From Isoetes taiwanensis (taxonomy: Eukaryota; Streptophyta; Lycopodiopsida; Isoetales; Isoetaceae), in the NCBI GenBank assembly GCA_021234155.1, contig JAJEKV010000003.1, positions 11,098,413-11,162,412 of the forward strand: 64,000 nucleotides of DNA. The letters run 5' to 3'. The notes under the pieces are model-generated. The model searched no databases. It worked only from the letters and a program-made list of their open reading frames with translations, and was not told the DNA's origin. A program made the position numbers and the translations under genes. Positions 8,810 through 19,793 of this stretch are shown one piece after another (within the stretch, counting starts at the first letter, position 1; each line of letters begins with the position of its first letter).

Positions 8810-11125
8810 CTATGGTTTGATGGTGGTGTCTCAAAAAGGCTTAATTTGGCATCTTCTGCTGCCATTCTCAAGGATAATTCCCATAGATTGCTGGCTAAAG
8901 TAGGAAGAATTTATCCAAATGTCACTTCTAATATGGCAGAGTACAAGGCATTAATTGCAGGTCTTCAAGAAGCAAGAAATCTAAACATCAGTGATGTAAT
9001 CATCTTTGGAGACTCCCAGCTTGTCTGCAGACAAATATCAGGAGAATATCAGGCTAAAAGTGAAGACATGATGCAGCTCAGAGATCAAGCTATGTTGGAA
9101 CTGAGAAATTTTGAAACCTGGAAGCTGTGCCATGTGCCAAGGGAGAAAAATTGTGAAGCAGATTCGCTATGCAGGAGTGTGCTACTGGAACACTTAGCTG
9201 AGGGAGCAATACAAGAGGATGAGCTTGAGAAGAAAGATCTGCAACAGCTATACCCCATCCTGGTAATCAATGCAAGTGAAGACAAACAGGTAAAGGAAAT
9301 TAAGGTCAACAAGAAGGGTCTAGATAGAGTATTGTATGTTGGTGATTTGTTTAAAGAGGAGGACAATGCCTTTGTTACTAAATTCTTTGATGATTGGAAA
9401 GATATCTTTGCTTGGGATTATGATGAATTGGTTGGTGTTGACAAAAGCATCTGTGAGTTTGAAATTAAGATCAAGGAAGGTGTGAAACCTGTTGTACAAA
9501 AGTTAAGAAGGATTAATGCTTCTCTATTAGGTTTAATCAAGGAAGAGTTATACAAAATGAAAGATGCAGGTGTAATTGCAGAGATTGTGAATCCTGAGTG
9601 GCTATCTTGCATTGTTCCTGTAGAGAAGAAAAACAAGACCATTAGAATTTGCATAGATTATAGAGATCTAAACAAAGCCACTATCAAGGATTGCTATCCA
9701 TTGCCATTTCTGGAAGAAGTACTGCATGCTGTAGCAGGGAAGGAGATTTACTCATTCTTAGATGGCTTTTCAGGTTTTAATCAAATAAGCATCAAGGAGA
9801 GTGATCAGCCAAAAACTTCATTTATCACACCTTGGGGAACATTTGCCATGAAGAGAATGCCATTTGGATTAATGAATGCATCTGCAACATTCCAAAGAGC
9901 CATGGATACAATTTTTAGAGAAATGCCTGCCAATATTTTTCGTGTATTTTTGGATGACCTTTGTTTGGGAACTTCTCTAGAAAAACATTTTGATATGCTA
10001 ACCATGTTGTTTGCTTTGTGTAGAAAAGGAGGAGTAAGTTTGAACCCTAAAAAATGTGTTTTCCTATCCTCAAAGGGAGAGTTGCTTGGACATGTAGTAT
10101 CTACAGCAGGAATTCAAATTTCTGAAAGTAAGGTTGAAGCTTTAAGGAAACTAGCACCTCCAAAAACCCTCAAGCAAGTTAAAAGCTTCATGGGGATGAC
10201 CAGCTTCTTGAGAATGTATGTCCCTCATTTTTCCCACACTATGAGCCCAATTTCTAACCTCACAAAGGTTGGAAAATTCTCTAAAAGTGAAAGCAAGCAC
10301 ATCCTAATAGATTGGAATGAGCAATGCCAAGATTCTTTTGACAAGATCATTGATGCCATTTGTAAATATCTCCTACTTAAACCCCCTGATCTAGATAAAC
10401 CTTTCAAAGCTTACATCAGTGTAACAAAAAAGGCAATTGGTTTGGCATTGCTGCAAGAGGACCATGTGATTGCCTTTGCAAGCAAGATGTGGTCTGACAC
10501 TGAATTGAGGTATCCTAGGTTGGAAAAAAGTGCAGCAGCCTTGATGTTCTTGATAGAGAGACAAGGACATCTTCTTCAAAACAATCAGGTTCAAGTATTC
10601 ATGAGACAAAATCCTCTGTCACTCCTTTTTGCAAAAAAGCAACCAAAGGCTAAACTGTGCAGGTGGGCTTGTAAGGTCCAAGCTTACGATATTATTGTAA
10701 AGGTGGTAAAGTTGATTGAGAATCCCAGCTCTTATCTTCCTCATGTGTTGTTTGAGCATGAAGATCAAGATGGTTTGTGTAATAATGATAATCTAACAAA
10801 CTTGGTTTCTTTTGATGCAGAAAATACTGATTGGCAACTTGACATCAGAAATTATCTTGAGAACAATGAGTTGCCCAAGAATTTGAGTAGCAGTCAGGAG
10901 AGAAGATTCAAAGACAAGTGCAAAAAGTTCAGGTTAATTGAAGGTGTCCTATGCAAAATTGACAAAGAAGGGATCTTGTTGAGATGTGTAGATGAAGAAG
11001 AGGCCAGAATGATAATTGAAGCATGTCATGAGGGAGTGTGTGGAACACTTTGCAGCGGATACAACTGCAAAAAAGATTCTAAGGTCAGGATACTTTTGGC
11101 CCACTCTTTTCAAGGATTGTTATGA
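8810..11125 (+). pseudogene. Archaeal-type RNase H, reverse transcriptase and ordinary RNase H
   Basis: Residues from 8810 read an RNase HI domain with all four acidic positions present: WFDGG, MAEYKAL, IFGDSQLV and CEADSL. The RT follows: IRICIDYRDLNKATIKDCYP, YSFLDGFSGFNQI, PFGLMNASATFQRAMD, and the catalytic box FLDDL (F-x-D-D). Connection and RNase H come next, but the usual first Asp (in AYISVTKKAIG) and the TDHxPL-type Asp (in FMRQNPLSLL) are missing, so this second RNase H looks dead. The frame ends at 11125 inside the integrase zinc-binding region because of a frame break near 11060. Confidence 0.85.
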
Positions 11126-11567
11126 GACTATAAAATGCTGCCATAAATGTCAGATCTTTGGTAAAAGAACTCTGCAACCAGCTGCCTTGACTGCAACAAC
11201 TTCTCCTGGACCTTTCCAAATGTGGGGGCTGGATTTTATAGGCCCCATAGATCCACCTTCTTCAGCTCAACACCAATTTATATTAGTGGCCACTGATTAT
11301 TTTACCAAATGGGCAGAGGCAATTCCTTTGAGAGAGGCTAATGCTCAAGCTACTGCAAGATTTCTGCATGAAAACATTTGTACCAGATTTGGCATTCCCT
11401 TTAAAATAATTTATGATAGAGGTAGCCAGTTCATCAACCATACAATTGCACTGCTACTAGCCACCTTGAAAGTCAAACATACCAAAAGCTCGTCCTATTA
11501 CCCTCAAGGCAATGGCCAGGCAGAATCAACCAACGACTCTGAAATCTATTCTCAAGAAAACCATTAG
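11016..11567 (+). pseudogene. Integrase zinc-binding and DDE core segment
   Basis: The frame carries ILRSGYFWPTLFKDCYE and CHKCQIFGK (the CC part of the HHCC zinc finger; the HH part is in the previous frame). The rve core follows with Asp in MWGLDFIGPID, Asp in IIYDRGSQFIN and Glu in GNGQAESTN, which is the D,D(35)E arrangement. A second frame break near 11530 ends it. Confidence 0.8.
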
Positions 11568-12105
11568 TATTTCAAAAAGGGATTGGCATCTGAAGCTCCA
11601 TGATGCACTTTGGACATATAGAACTACTATCAAAATAGCTACAAAACACACTCCTTTCAGTTTGGTGTATGGGATAGAATCAGTACTACCTATTGAGTTA
11701 GAACTTCCATCACTCAGGCTGGCTTATCAAATTAATTTGGAAATGGATGAGGCTTTAAAAGAAAGATTTGTGAGATTGATGCAGTTTGAGGAGCATAGAT
11801 ATGAAGCAGAGAATGCAGTTATGAGGAAAAAGGCTAAAGACATTGCAGCCTTTAAAGCAGCTCACAAATTGCAGGGAGTCTTGAAAACAGGAAAGTTGGT
11901 GTTGAAGTGGAACAAGGCAAGAGAAGAAATAGCATCCAAATTTGAGAATCTCTGGGAAGGACCATTTGAAGTGATTGGAACAGCTGGCAAAGATTCATAT
12001 TGGCTAAGAGATATTGCTGATGGCAGAGAATTGATGAACCCTATCAACATTGTGCACCTAAAAAGGTATTGGCAACAACATGTTGCCCTAGCTCTATTCA
12101 ACTAA
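11512..12105 (+). pseudogene. Integrase C-terminal segment
   Basis: It continues the integrase in a new frame: LHDALWTYRTT, TPFSLVYGIESVLPIEL, then KLVLKWNKAREEIASKFENL, WEGPFEVIG and NIVHLKRYW, the GPY/F-like module typical of Ty3 integrases. There is no chromodomain, in contrast to the element at 63392. It ends at TAA 12103-12105. Confidence 0.8.
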
Positions 12106-14640
12106 AATCTTTCTGGAAAGATGTAGTTAGGATTAGTTAGTGCATTGCTCGAAAAATAAAAAACAGAAAAAGGCAAAATGCAAAAAAGCTTAAATAGGAA
12201 GAAAACATAAGTTAGTTAAACATGTTTTAGTAAATTAAGTTCTGCTTTGAAGTTATTGCTCGTGTGCTAATGAGTTTCTAGTGTTGCAAGGACAAAAGGA
12301 CTATGCAGATTGTGATCAACTGAAGGAGTGATTTAATACTAATTATAGTTCCATGCAGGTGCATCTGAGCATGTCACTCACACATCTCTTTCATAATATT
12401 ACATTATACTTCATCATCTGGAGTTGCTGCCATCACTTCCACACCAGCAACTCGTCTGAACTAACAAGCTTTATTTTCACATGCAGGTGCATCCTTACAT
12501 CTGCCTCCATCCATCATCTGATCAAGAGTTGACCCTGTTATATCTGAAAACCATCTACATCTTCACAAAATTCCCAAGCTGCTGTCACATCACCATCCTG
12601 CAGCTCCTCATGACTAAAGAGATTATTTTCCATGCAGGTTCATCTGAAAAGTACATCATTCACATACACACTCATAATGCCAAATCTATCACTTTTAAAT
12701 CCATATGCAGGACATTGAGTTGCCAACCATACTCTCATATTGGCAACTGGCTGGAGCTATGTCATGAAGTACAAACAACAAATCAAGGGGCTGGTAGACC
12801 AACCTTTTCTTTTAGTTTGGCATAATGCTGCCATGTTATGGCAGCATGGAAGAGCTGAGCACATCTTGGCACTAATCCTCTCATTTTGATCTGATTTGCA
12901 AAACAATAGGGAAATGCTTCACTAGCATACATCAAGAATTTGAAGAGCAAGGGAAGGACAATTGACTCGAGTCACTCAAGAGATACAAGAGGTCAAACAA
13001 GCAAAGGAGATAGAGAAAAGTAGAGAGAGAAGACCCCTTGAAGAATATTACATGGTATGTAGCTATTTGAGATCTTGGCATCTTTGGCATTTTGATTCCA
13101 CACTTCCCATACCTTTCACCATCATAAAACATTCATTAGACTTTGAAATCCATGTATGAAACCCCTTTCTAGGTCAAACTTGGTCTTGAAAATTCTTTCT
13201 AGTCAAAGTACACCTTCAAGAATCACCCATTTGCCACATGCTACTCACGTTCCTTCATCACCTTTGAAAATTCAAAGCTCACTTGACTTGGTCATACATG
13301 TGGTCAAAAAGCCAACATTTCATGCAACATGGTCAAAAAAGTGCAATAGTTGCAAAAATCCCTAAGGGAAATGACCAAAACTTAAGTGTGCCTTAGGGAA
13401 TGTCAAAAATTGCAAAAATTGACCCATGGAAGGCACATTATATGTGCCAAGTCACCATACATGTGCCAAATCACCATACACATCATCATTCCAATCTTTC
13501 CATGTCACATTTCCATTTCCATGACCAAGGTCTAAATTTATTCCAAAACATCAAGTTTACACTCATAAGATGGTATATCACCTTGCCACATCATCATTGT
13601 CACTGCCACATCACCATCCACACGTTGCACACATCATATCCACATCACTTGCAACTTTGACTAGAAAGAATTTTCCAAGCCCAAGTTGACTGACATGTCA
13701 TCATCACCATTTGCCATGTCTTGATTACCTTGCCTTGTCATCACCTCCACATGCCACATCATTCATTCCCTAGGTTATTCTTTGGACCAAAGTTGAAAGT
13801 GCTCTTTTGCAAAAAAAAGATTCCAGAATATTCCAGAATGCCAAAAAAGATTCCCCTTGAAAAAAAGAAAATTGAAAAATGGCCTTATTTTGAGCCTAAT
13901 ATCTGCCTTCTAGGGAATCGCGCCATAGGCCTTGGGGCATAAATTGTTTTTTCCTATCTACCCCCCAAGCCTATTTTCCTTTCCCAGCCAACCCCCCCAT
14001 GCCATGTGGAACATCCGGGCATGTGGGGCTGTTGAGGTACCGGATCCCACGTGGATATTGCACGTAATAATCAGAAATATTGGACTTTATTTTCGTTATA
14101 TACTTTGTCGCCAAAACCCAGTTTAAAAGCCTGTGGGATATTGATCTTTGAACTGCCAAGAACCCTAAATCTGAAAACTGCCAAGATCCGTCCAATTCTC
14201 TCGAAACAACCATGCAATCATGATCTTTAATGGCCGACTTACCCTGTGTAATGTCAAGAAGGCGTCAGAGAAGCAAAAAGACAGAGAATTGAATTGAATA
14301 AGCCAAGAACGCAACAGAACAGGGGAATTTCAAAAGGGGCTTTCGTGCACAGAAGAAATTCGAGGGCTTTGAGGCAAAGAAGTGATTCCTGGCTTTGAAG
14401 AAGGACCGGCTTGATGATCCTGAGCTTGTTCCCGACCTCCAATGTTCACCTCTGATCCGGATTATTGACTTAATTCTCTGGATTGTTTGAATGTTCACCT
14501 ATTTGATTCTGTGCCCAAGACCATGAGCTTGGGATATTGTATTGTATCTCTTGAGTGTTTGATTCAATTGAAAATCCGACCTTTGTAGTCATCTGTTTGT
14601 GTTGCATTGATATCCATCTCCAAAAAAAAAAAACAATCAT
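12106..14640 (+). other. Long 3' non-coding part of the Tat-like element with probable 3' LTR
   Basis: No genes are seen. The motif ATGCAGGTGCATC recurs in degraded form near 12353, 12481, 12633 and 12703, suggesting old tandem repeats in the 3' region. 13440-13770 is rich in CACATCACCAT-type repeats. Around 14090-14140 a TATA-like TTTAAAAG sits in sequence that resembles an LTR promoter, and a run of A ends near 14633. I could not fix LTR borders because no second LTR is in view. Confidence 0.4.
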
Positions 14641-15421
14641 CAGAGGCTAAGCGCGTTGTTTTGCCCTGATCGTCAGATACAAGTAGTCTGGCTATTTAGT
14701 ATGTCTTCAGGAAAGGCAAAAGCTAAGCTCCTGTCAAAATTAGACTCCAATAGTGCTTTGAGTCGACATGTCTAGATCCAATTGTGTTGCATAACAAGCA
14801 TTGAGCATAAAGGAGCAACCTTTTGAACATTAATCTTGCCAAGCAAGATATGTTGAGCAAGGCAATATTAGATACACGTGTAATCCTCCTCTAGAAAGCA
14901 TCTTCTTTCAGAATTGTTCACACCTTACAATTCTAGGTAAAAAAGCATCCAAAGAAAAAATTAGGTTCCCTTTAGGCAAAAGGAAGATTTGGCCCTTATT
15001 GTGCAGGTAAGTATAAGCAGAATAGAAGTGGCAAATCCTAAAAATTCCTTGTCAACATCGAGTTTTAAATTTTAGCTCTCTGCCAGGGATATTGACTAAA
15101 AATTGACTGGGTCAGTGATCAGATTTTGGCCTATCTAGCCTTGTCAGACCTCACTGAGTTTTTGTAGTCTGTTAGTTACAAGTGTTGAGCATCTTGAGGA
15201 GGGATATCCACATCCAAAGCTTGATAGATCACACGCTTCAAGTCTTTTTGTGAAGCAGATTTTTTGGCCTTCAGGGAAGTATACTCCCAGTGAAATTCTG
15301 TGCATTATTTCTGGAATCTTTGCACTCAGAGTGGTTGCCTCAAGCAACCTGGAGGTTCTAAACCACTGAGGTTGAAGGTTTTGCCAGGAACACCTTCAAC
15401 ACATCCCTTTTTTGCGCTTTC

Positions 15422-15465
15422 CTTCATTGCCAATTTAGAAACCGGCCTTCCTAAATTGGCGATGA

Positions 15466-15542
<77 letters not shown>
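15422..15542. repeat. Hairpin followed by (GA)n microsatellite
   Basis: CTTCATTGCCAATTTAG (15422-15438) pairs with CTAAATTGGCGATGAAG (15451-15467), 16 of 17 positions, around a 12-base loop. An uninterrupted GA tract of about 37 units (15468-15542) follows directly. Confidence 0.85.
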
Positions 15543-15544
<2 letters not shown>

Positions 15545-15657
15545 GCATCATACATATAGATGTAGAAAGGCATATGCGATGTGGCCTACAGATGTCAATA
15601 TCTCAATATCTTAGAATGGATGGGAACAAAAAGACAGGAGCAAAGAATGCGAGAAAT

Positions 15658-17453
15658 TAGTCGCTAATGATGAGAATCTTGCTGCTGCCAAAATGCTTTT
15701 AGACACTTTTTCACTGGCTTCCGGTGTTCTTGTGGGGTGGCAGAAGTGTACAACTTTGTGGACATTAGATAATCCGGCTCCAGCATGTGTTCACGATTAT
15801 CCATGGAAATTACTTGCGCATGGACAGGCCATCAAGTTGTTGGGGATTCCAGTTGGCATCCATGTTACCATGGGAGCTGCATGGGAGGAGATCATCAGGG
15901 GTTTGGAGAAGCACTTGTTTTGGTGGTCCACTGCTAAGTTGTCTCTTGCAGGTCGCATTACAGTGGCCAAGTCAGTCCTTAGTAGTACCCATGTTTATAT
16001 GGCATCCTTACTGCTGGCACCACTGATTAAAGTGCGTGAGCTCATTGCAATAGTTCAACTTTATTTGGGCGTCTTGAGGAAGGTCTTTGTGGTTAAGGTG
16101 GCTTGGTCAAAGTGCATCCTTCCAAAATGGGCGGTGGTGCGGGTATGATGGACTTCTTCTTTGCAGAGCAAAGTGCTTATTTCAAAGTTCATTTGGAGAC
16201 TCTCGAATGATGAGGATGACTCTCCCGGTTCACGCCTTCTTAGACAAGCTCTTGGTCCTTTGTATCCCTCTAGGCAAGAAGGTCATCAAACCCGGTGCTA
16301 TCTTGGGCTTTATTTCGGACTCTGCTGCACCTTTTCCAAGCTTCTCCATTTTTGCGTGGCTTGTTGGCAGCATGGGAGGCGGTCAGACATCTTTTCTGGC
16401 CATGCCCCTCTATCCACACCCTATTGGAGACTCCATGGTGGTGGGCACCACTGCCTCCAGACCCCTCAACACCTCCATTGGCAGCCTCAGTTCATCCCCT
16501 TACACAGAGACGATGGGTTCTTGCAGGTGTTGTCTCTATTCAAGCATGGTATGAGGAGGGTCGCCCCTCTTGTCTTGGCCTGAATTTGGGCAAAGTTCCC
16601 GCTCTCTCGTTGGGATGTATCTCTATGGGAGAAGGTCGCGAGAAAATTTTGCCTCTCATAGTGCAAGTTGGTGTTCTTTGAAAGGTGCCATGGGACCTGC
16701 CATGAAAATATTCACAAAGGCAAGCAATTTGTCAGATCAATATATCGCCTTCTTTCACAACCCCTCCAGTTGCCAGATGGGTGGCACCTACATGTTCCAC
16801 AGCCCACTTTGTGTCGTACATGGCGATGGCTTTGGGATAGGTTGCTCCACCCTAAAGTCTCTCTGGCGGGCGTTATCCACAGTGCATGGCGGGGTTAATG
16901 CCTTTCGACATCGCTATGATCCGTGCATATCTGCAGGACGTTGAGACTCTTGAGCATTGTCTCTTTGATTGTCCTGAGGTTCAACCAGCGTGGTCCTGGC
17001 TACAAGGTTTGTTTAACAGTACATTGGATTGCCGATGCATCCTTTTAGCGTCCTATCCCAACGCATGGCCTCCAAAATTAAACAAAGGGCATTTCATCTT
17101 GGTTCCTGCTGGCTCCTATGGTCGATTTGGGAGCGTCGCAGACACCACATCTTTTCGGGGCATTTATTCATCTCATTTCACGGTGTTATTACATAAAGGG
17201 CCCCGAAAAAGATATTGACAGATTTCTACGAAAGTGTTCTTCCCTTGACTTTCGAACCGGGTGGAACGATCCGATTCATATCTTGAATTGATTCTTATCA
17301 TTAGTCTCCCATTCTCGAGTAAGTACATTGTGCTCCGTGCTCGTGCTCTCAATGGCGGGCGTATTGCTTACACAGTTAGATGAGACATGTAAATTTTGTA
17401 CTTTTTCTCTGATTAATAAACTTTTTGGCTTTTGTCCTTCAAAAAAAAAAAAA
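15658..17453 (+). mobile_element. 5'-truncated LINE with poly(A) tail and 12-bp target-site duplication
   Basis: The insertion is delimited by AATGCGAGAAAT at 15646-15657 and again at 17454-17465. It starts just after the RT catalytic box: AAAKMLLDTFSLASGVLVGW, then LAGRITVAKSVLSSTHVYM. After frame breaks, it ends with a zf-RVT-like end (DVETLEHCLFDCPEVQPAW near 16930-17000). It ends in about 15 A residues after GGCTTTTGTCCTTC. Multiple frames are needed to read it, so it is dead. Confidence 0.9.
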
Positions 17454-17603
17454 AATGCGAGAAATGGAAATAACAGCAATTCCGTTTGTAAGAAGCAACA
17501 TATCAATTGTTTTATGGCATTATTTTGACTGGATTTAAAAAGTTTGCCAAATACTGATTGTAAATGACATTTAATTTGAAGTCGATCGTTCAACACATAT
17601 GTC

Positions 17604-17699
17604 CTCTGAGACTTTATTCCCGCCTCTGCTTTTGTATTTTGCTTTTTGGCTTGGAGTTTCAATAAAGTTTGTCGTCCTTAAAAAAAAAAAAAAAAAAAA
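17604..17699 (+). mobile_element. Minimal 3'-end LINE insertion (about 96 bp)
   Basis: AACACATATGTC occurs at 17592-17603 and again at 17700-17711. The 96 bases between them end in AATAAAGTTTGTCGTCCTT and an A run, and resemble the 3' tail of the neighbouring LINE (CTTTTTGGCTT, GTCCTT). This is an extremely 5'-truncated copy. Confidence 0.85.
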
Positions 17700-17719
17700 A
17701 ACACATATGTCATCATCAA

Positions 17720-18900
17720 TGCATTAAAGAGTCATAAACCTTGCACAATTCATTTTGTTTTGAGTAAGGGGGTTTGGTACGTATTGTATAGTATTGAAAT
17801 TTGTATATTTTCGAGAGAATGAAAAATGTGTATAAAAATGTGCCGAAGCGCCCTTCTCCAACATTGAAGGGTAATATTAACAAAATAAAGAAAAGAGTAC
17901 TCAATATGGATTGAATTCAATTGAATGACAACATTATAGAATACGGCGATTTCACTTAATTCTGGTGAACATATGGTGGTCATCAATTGAACATAAGTAA
18001 TGAGAGCTTGCCACATCATCATGCAACAATGGATCAAGTATATTTGGTTGTGAGGGGCTTTCCTATAATTGAATTGAATTGAATAATTTTTATAGCGAAT
18101 ATCACTAGCTGAATGAGAAAGCCATAAACTGCTGGCAATCAGCGGCTTAGGGCGGCTTTCCACGTTCGTGCAGTCCCATTTTCTAGCCTATAACCATGGG
18201 CACATAAGGTCTTAAAACCTTTTTGGTTTTTCACGACTCCATTTAGCACACGCCATAAATTATTTCCATATAACCATGCTGTCTTATTTTCTTCCGAGAA
18301 CTTCCCGTGGAATAAAACCGACCGCATTAATGCAGCAATCTTCACCGTTTGCCTCCACCATCTGTGCCCCAAAACTCGCTAGATGGTTCAATCCAAATTG
18401 ATCAACTGGATTGGAGGCGCTTGCCAGATGTCCTATATTGTGTAATGGGAAAGCACTGCAACAAAATATGCCACAAATCCATCATGGTTGTCACAAACGC
18501 GGGGTCCTAACTAAATGTGACACTCAATTTCTACCTACCGCGAAAAATCGGCTTTAGGCCTACTGCCACTAGATAACAACTGTTGTTGCTGGCAAATAAT
18601 TTTGGTACAATCGTGGGACATTTGTGATACCACATGGAAGTTGTCAGAGGGCCCAAGCCAGGTAAAACAATGGCTAGAGAAATGGGCAACACAGATTAAG
18701 TGTAGCCATTGGTCGGCAAGTCCGACATTGAGGACAACATTTGATAGAATTTCAAAGCAGATAAGAATAGGAAGATAAGACGTTAGGTCAAGCAGCCTAA
18801 GCATCTCGGATGGGAAAAAATAAATAAAAAATTACAAAAGCATCAATCAAACTGGTGGGTGGATGGGTGGGGGATATTTGCTTGGCCACATGCACACATG
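17720..18900. other. Intergenic stretch without recognised genes
   Basis: AT-rich spacer. A minus-strand frame at 18139-18372 (TAWLYGNNLWRVLNGVVKNQ) is unremarkable and unassigned. Nothing else is supported. Confidence 0.4.
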
Positions 18901-18906
18901 CTATTG

Positions 18907-18943
18907 CCACGTGTCGTTCAATCCACGTCACTAAGACACGTCG
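18907..18943. promoter_or_regulatory. Cluster of ACGT-core motifs (G-box/ABRE-like)
   Basis: CCACGTGTC (18907-18915), CCACGTCAC and GACACGTCGG fall within 40 bases, about 850 bases upstream of the GTD-binding ORF. CACGTG and ACGTC cores are the classical plant bZIP/bHLH targets. A TATA-like TTATATGC follows near 19024. Whether they drive this gene is inferred from position only. Confidence 0.35.
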
Positions 18944-19793
18944 GATTCATAATTACAGCTCATCAGCTATACGCGCCATTTTCAAGGGCCCAGATAGAAG
19001 AAGAACTAATCCAAGCCGTCCATTATATGCTCGTCTCCTTTACACCGAGACTTGGGAGATTTAGTAATAGCTCTACACGTCTTGCAAGCCGGAGCTAGCC
19101 GCCGGAGCTCTAAAATGAGGGGCGCGTTAAGCGCGATCATCGGGTACCAATTAATTGGCCCTGCCATTCATTTCATGGGTTAATCACCTGCTTTCAATTT
19201 TGCAAAATAATCGCGGTTTTCAGAAACCTGCATCGCCCTTTTTCCCTTTCTTGCCTTGCAATCTGTATCGTTTTGCCCTTCTTTTCAATCTTAATCTCAA
19301 GCATTTGCTACTAGACTTGCCGATCTTTGAATTGGGTTATCTTTGTAGTGCAGTAAAGCCTGTCCCCTTGTTGAATTTGCTGCATTCATATATTAGCTTG
19401 AGCTTCATCGGCTGCCATGGTGATGCGGATCCGTCGTATGTTCCAGGCATGGCACAGGCACAGCTTGGAAGGTTAGTTCACGGCTCTGCCGGCTTGGGTT
19501 TTTTCTTAGGGGGCAGCTTTTATTGGCAGAAGGGTATTGGGCCGATTCTTCAGCTTCTAGAAATGTTGGGTTTTCTTTTTAGCTTAAATCGGATAGGTGG
19601 AGCCACTGGGTTTGTGGCGCATGAGTAGAAGGAATTCCAATGGACACTTTGCAATGCTGACAATAATGTCATGTCGTCTAGCGTTTTGGTCCTCAAACCC
19701 TGTTACGGAAGTCGCTCTAATCTGGAGCTTGTGTTCTCGTATTGCATTTATACCCACTACAGTAGCCTTTTCAGTATCTCACACCCAGCCAAT

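Larger units (their letters stand above)
7862..12105 (+). mobile_element. Tat-like Ty3/gypsy LTR retrotransposon, 5'-truncated and decayed
   Basis: Pol order is protease, archaeal-type RNase H, reverse transcriptase, ordinary RNase H, integrase. No gag and no 5' LTR precede it; the sequence switches from the GC-richer locus to this AT-richer one around 7740-7860. One in-frame stop and two frame breaks interrupt it. The individual segments are listed separately. Confidence 0.85.

Noticed and set aside
8765-8830. GTAACT at 8795 as the donor of an intron between protease and RNase H, as in Ogre elements
   Set aside because: Splicing there would remove the catalytic FDGG of the RNase H, and no good acceptor is evident; a nonsense change is simpler.
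19155-19628. 157-codon frame upstream of the GTD-binding gene
   Set aside because: It lies in the probable 5' leader, with no domain and no join to the downstream frame.
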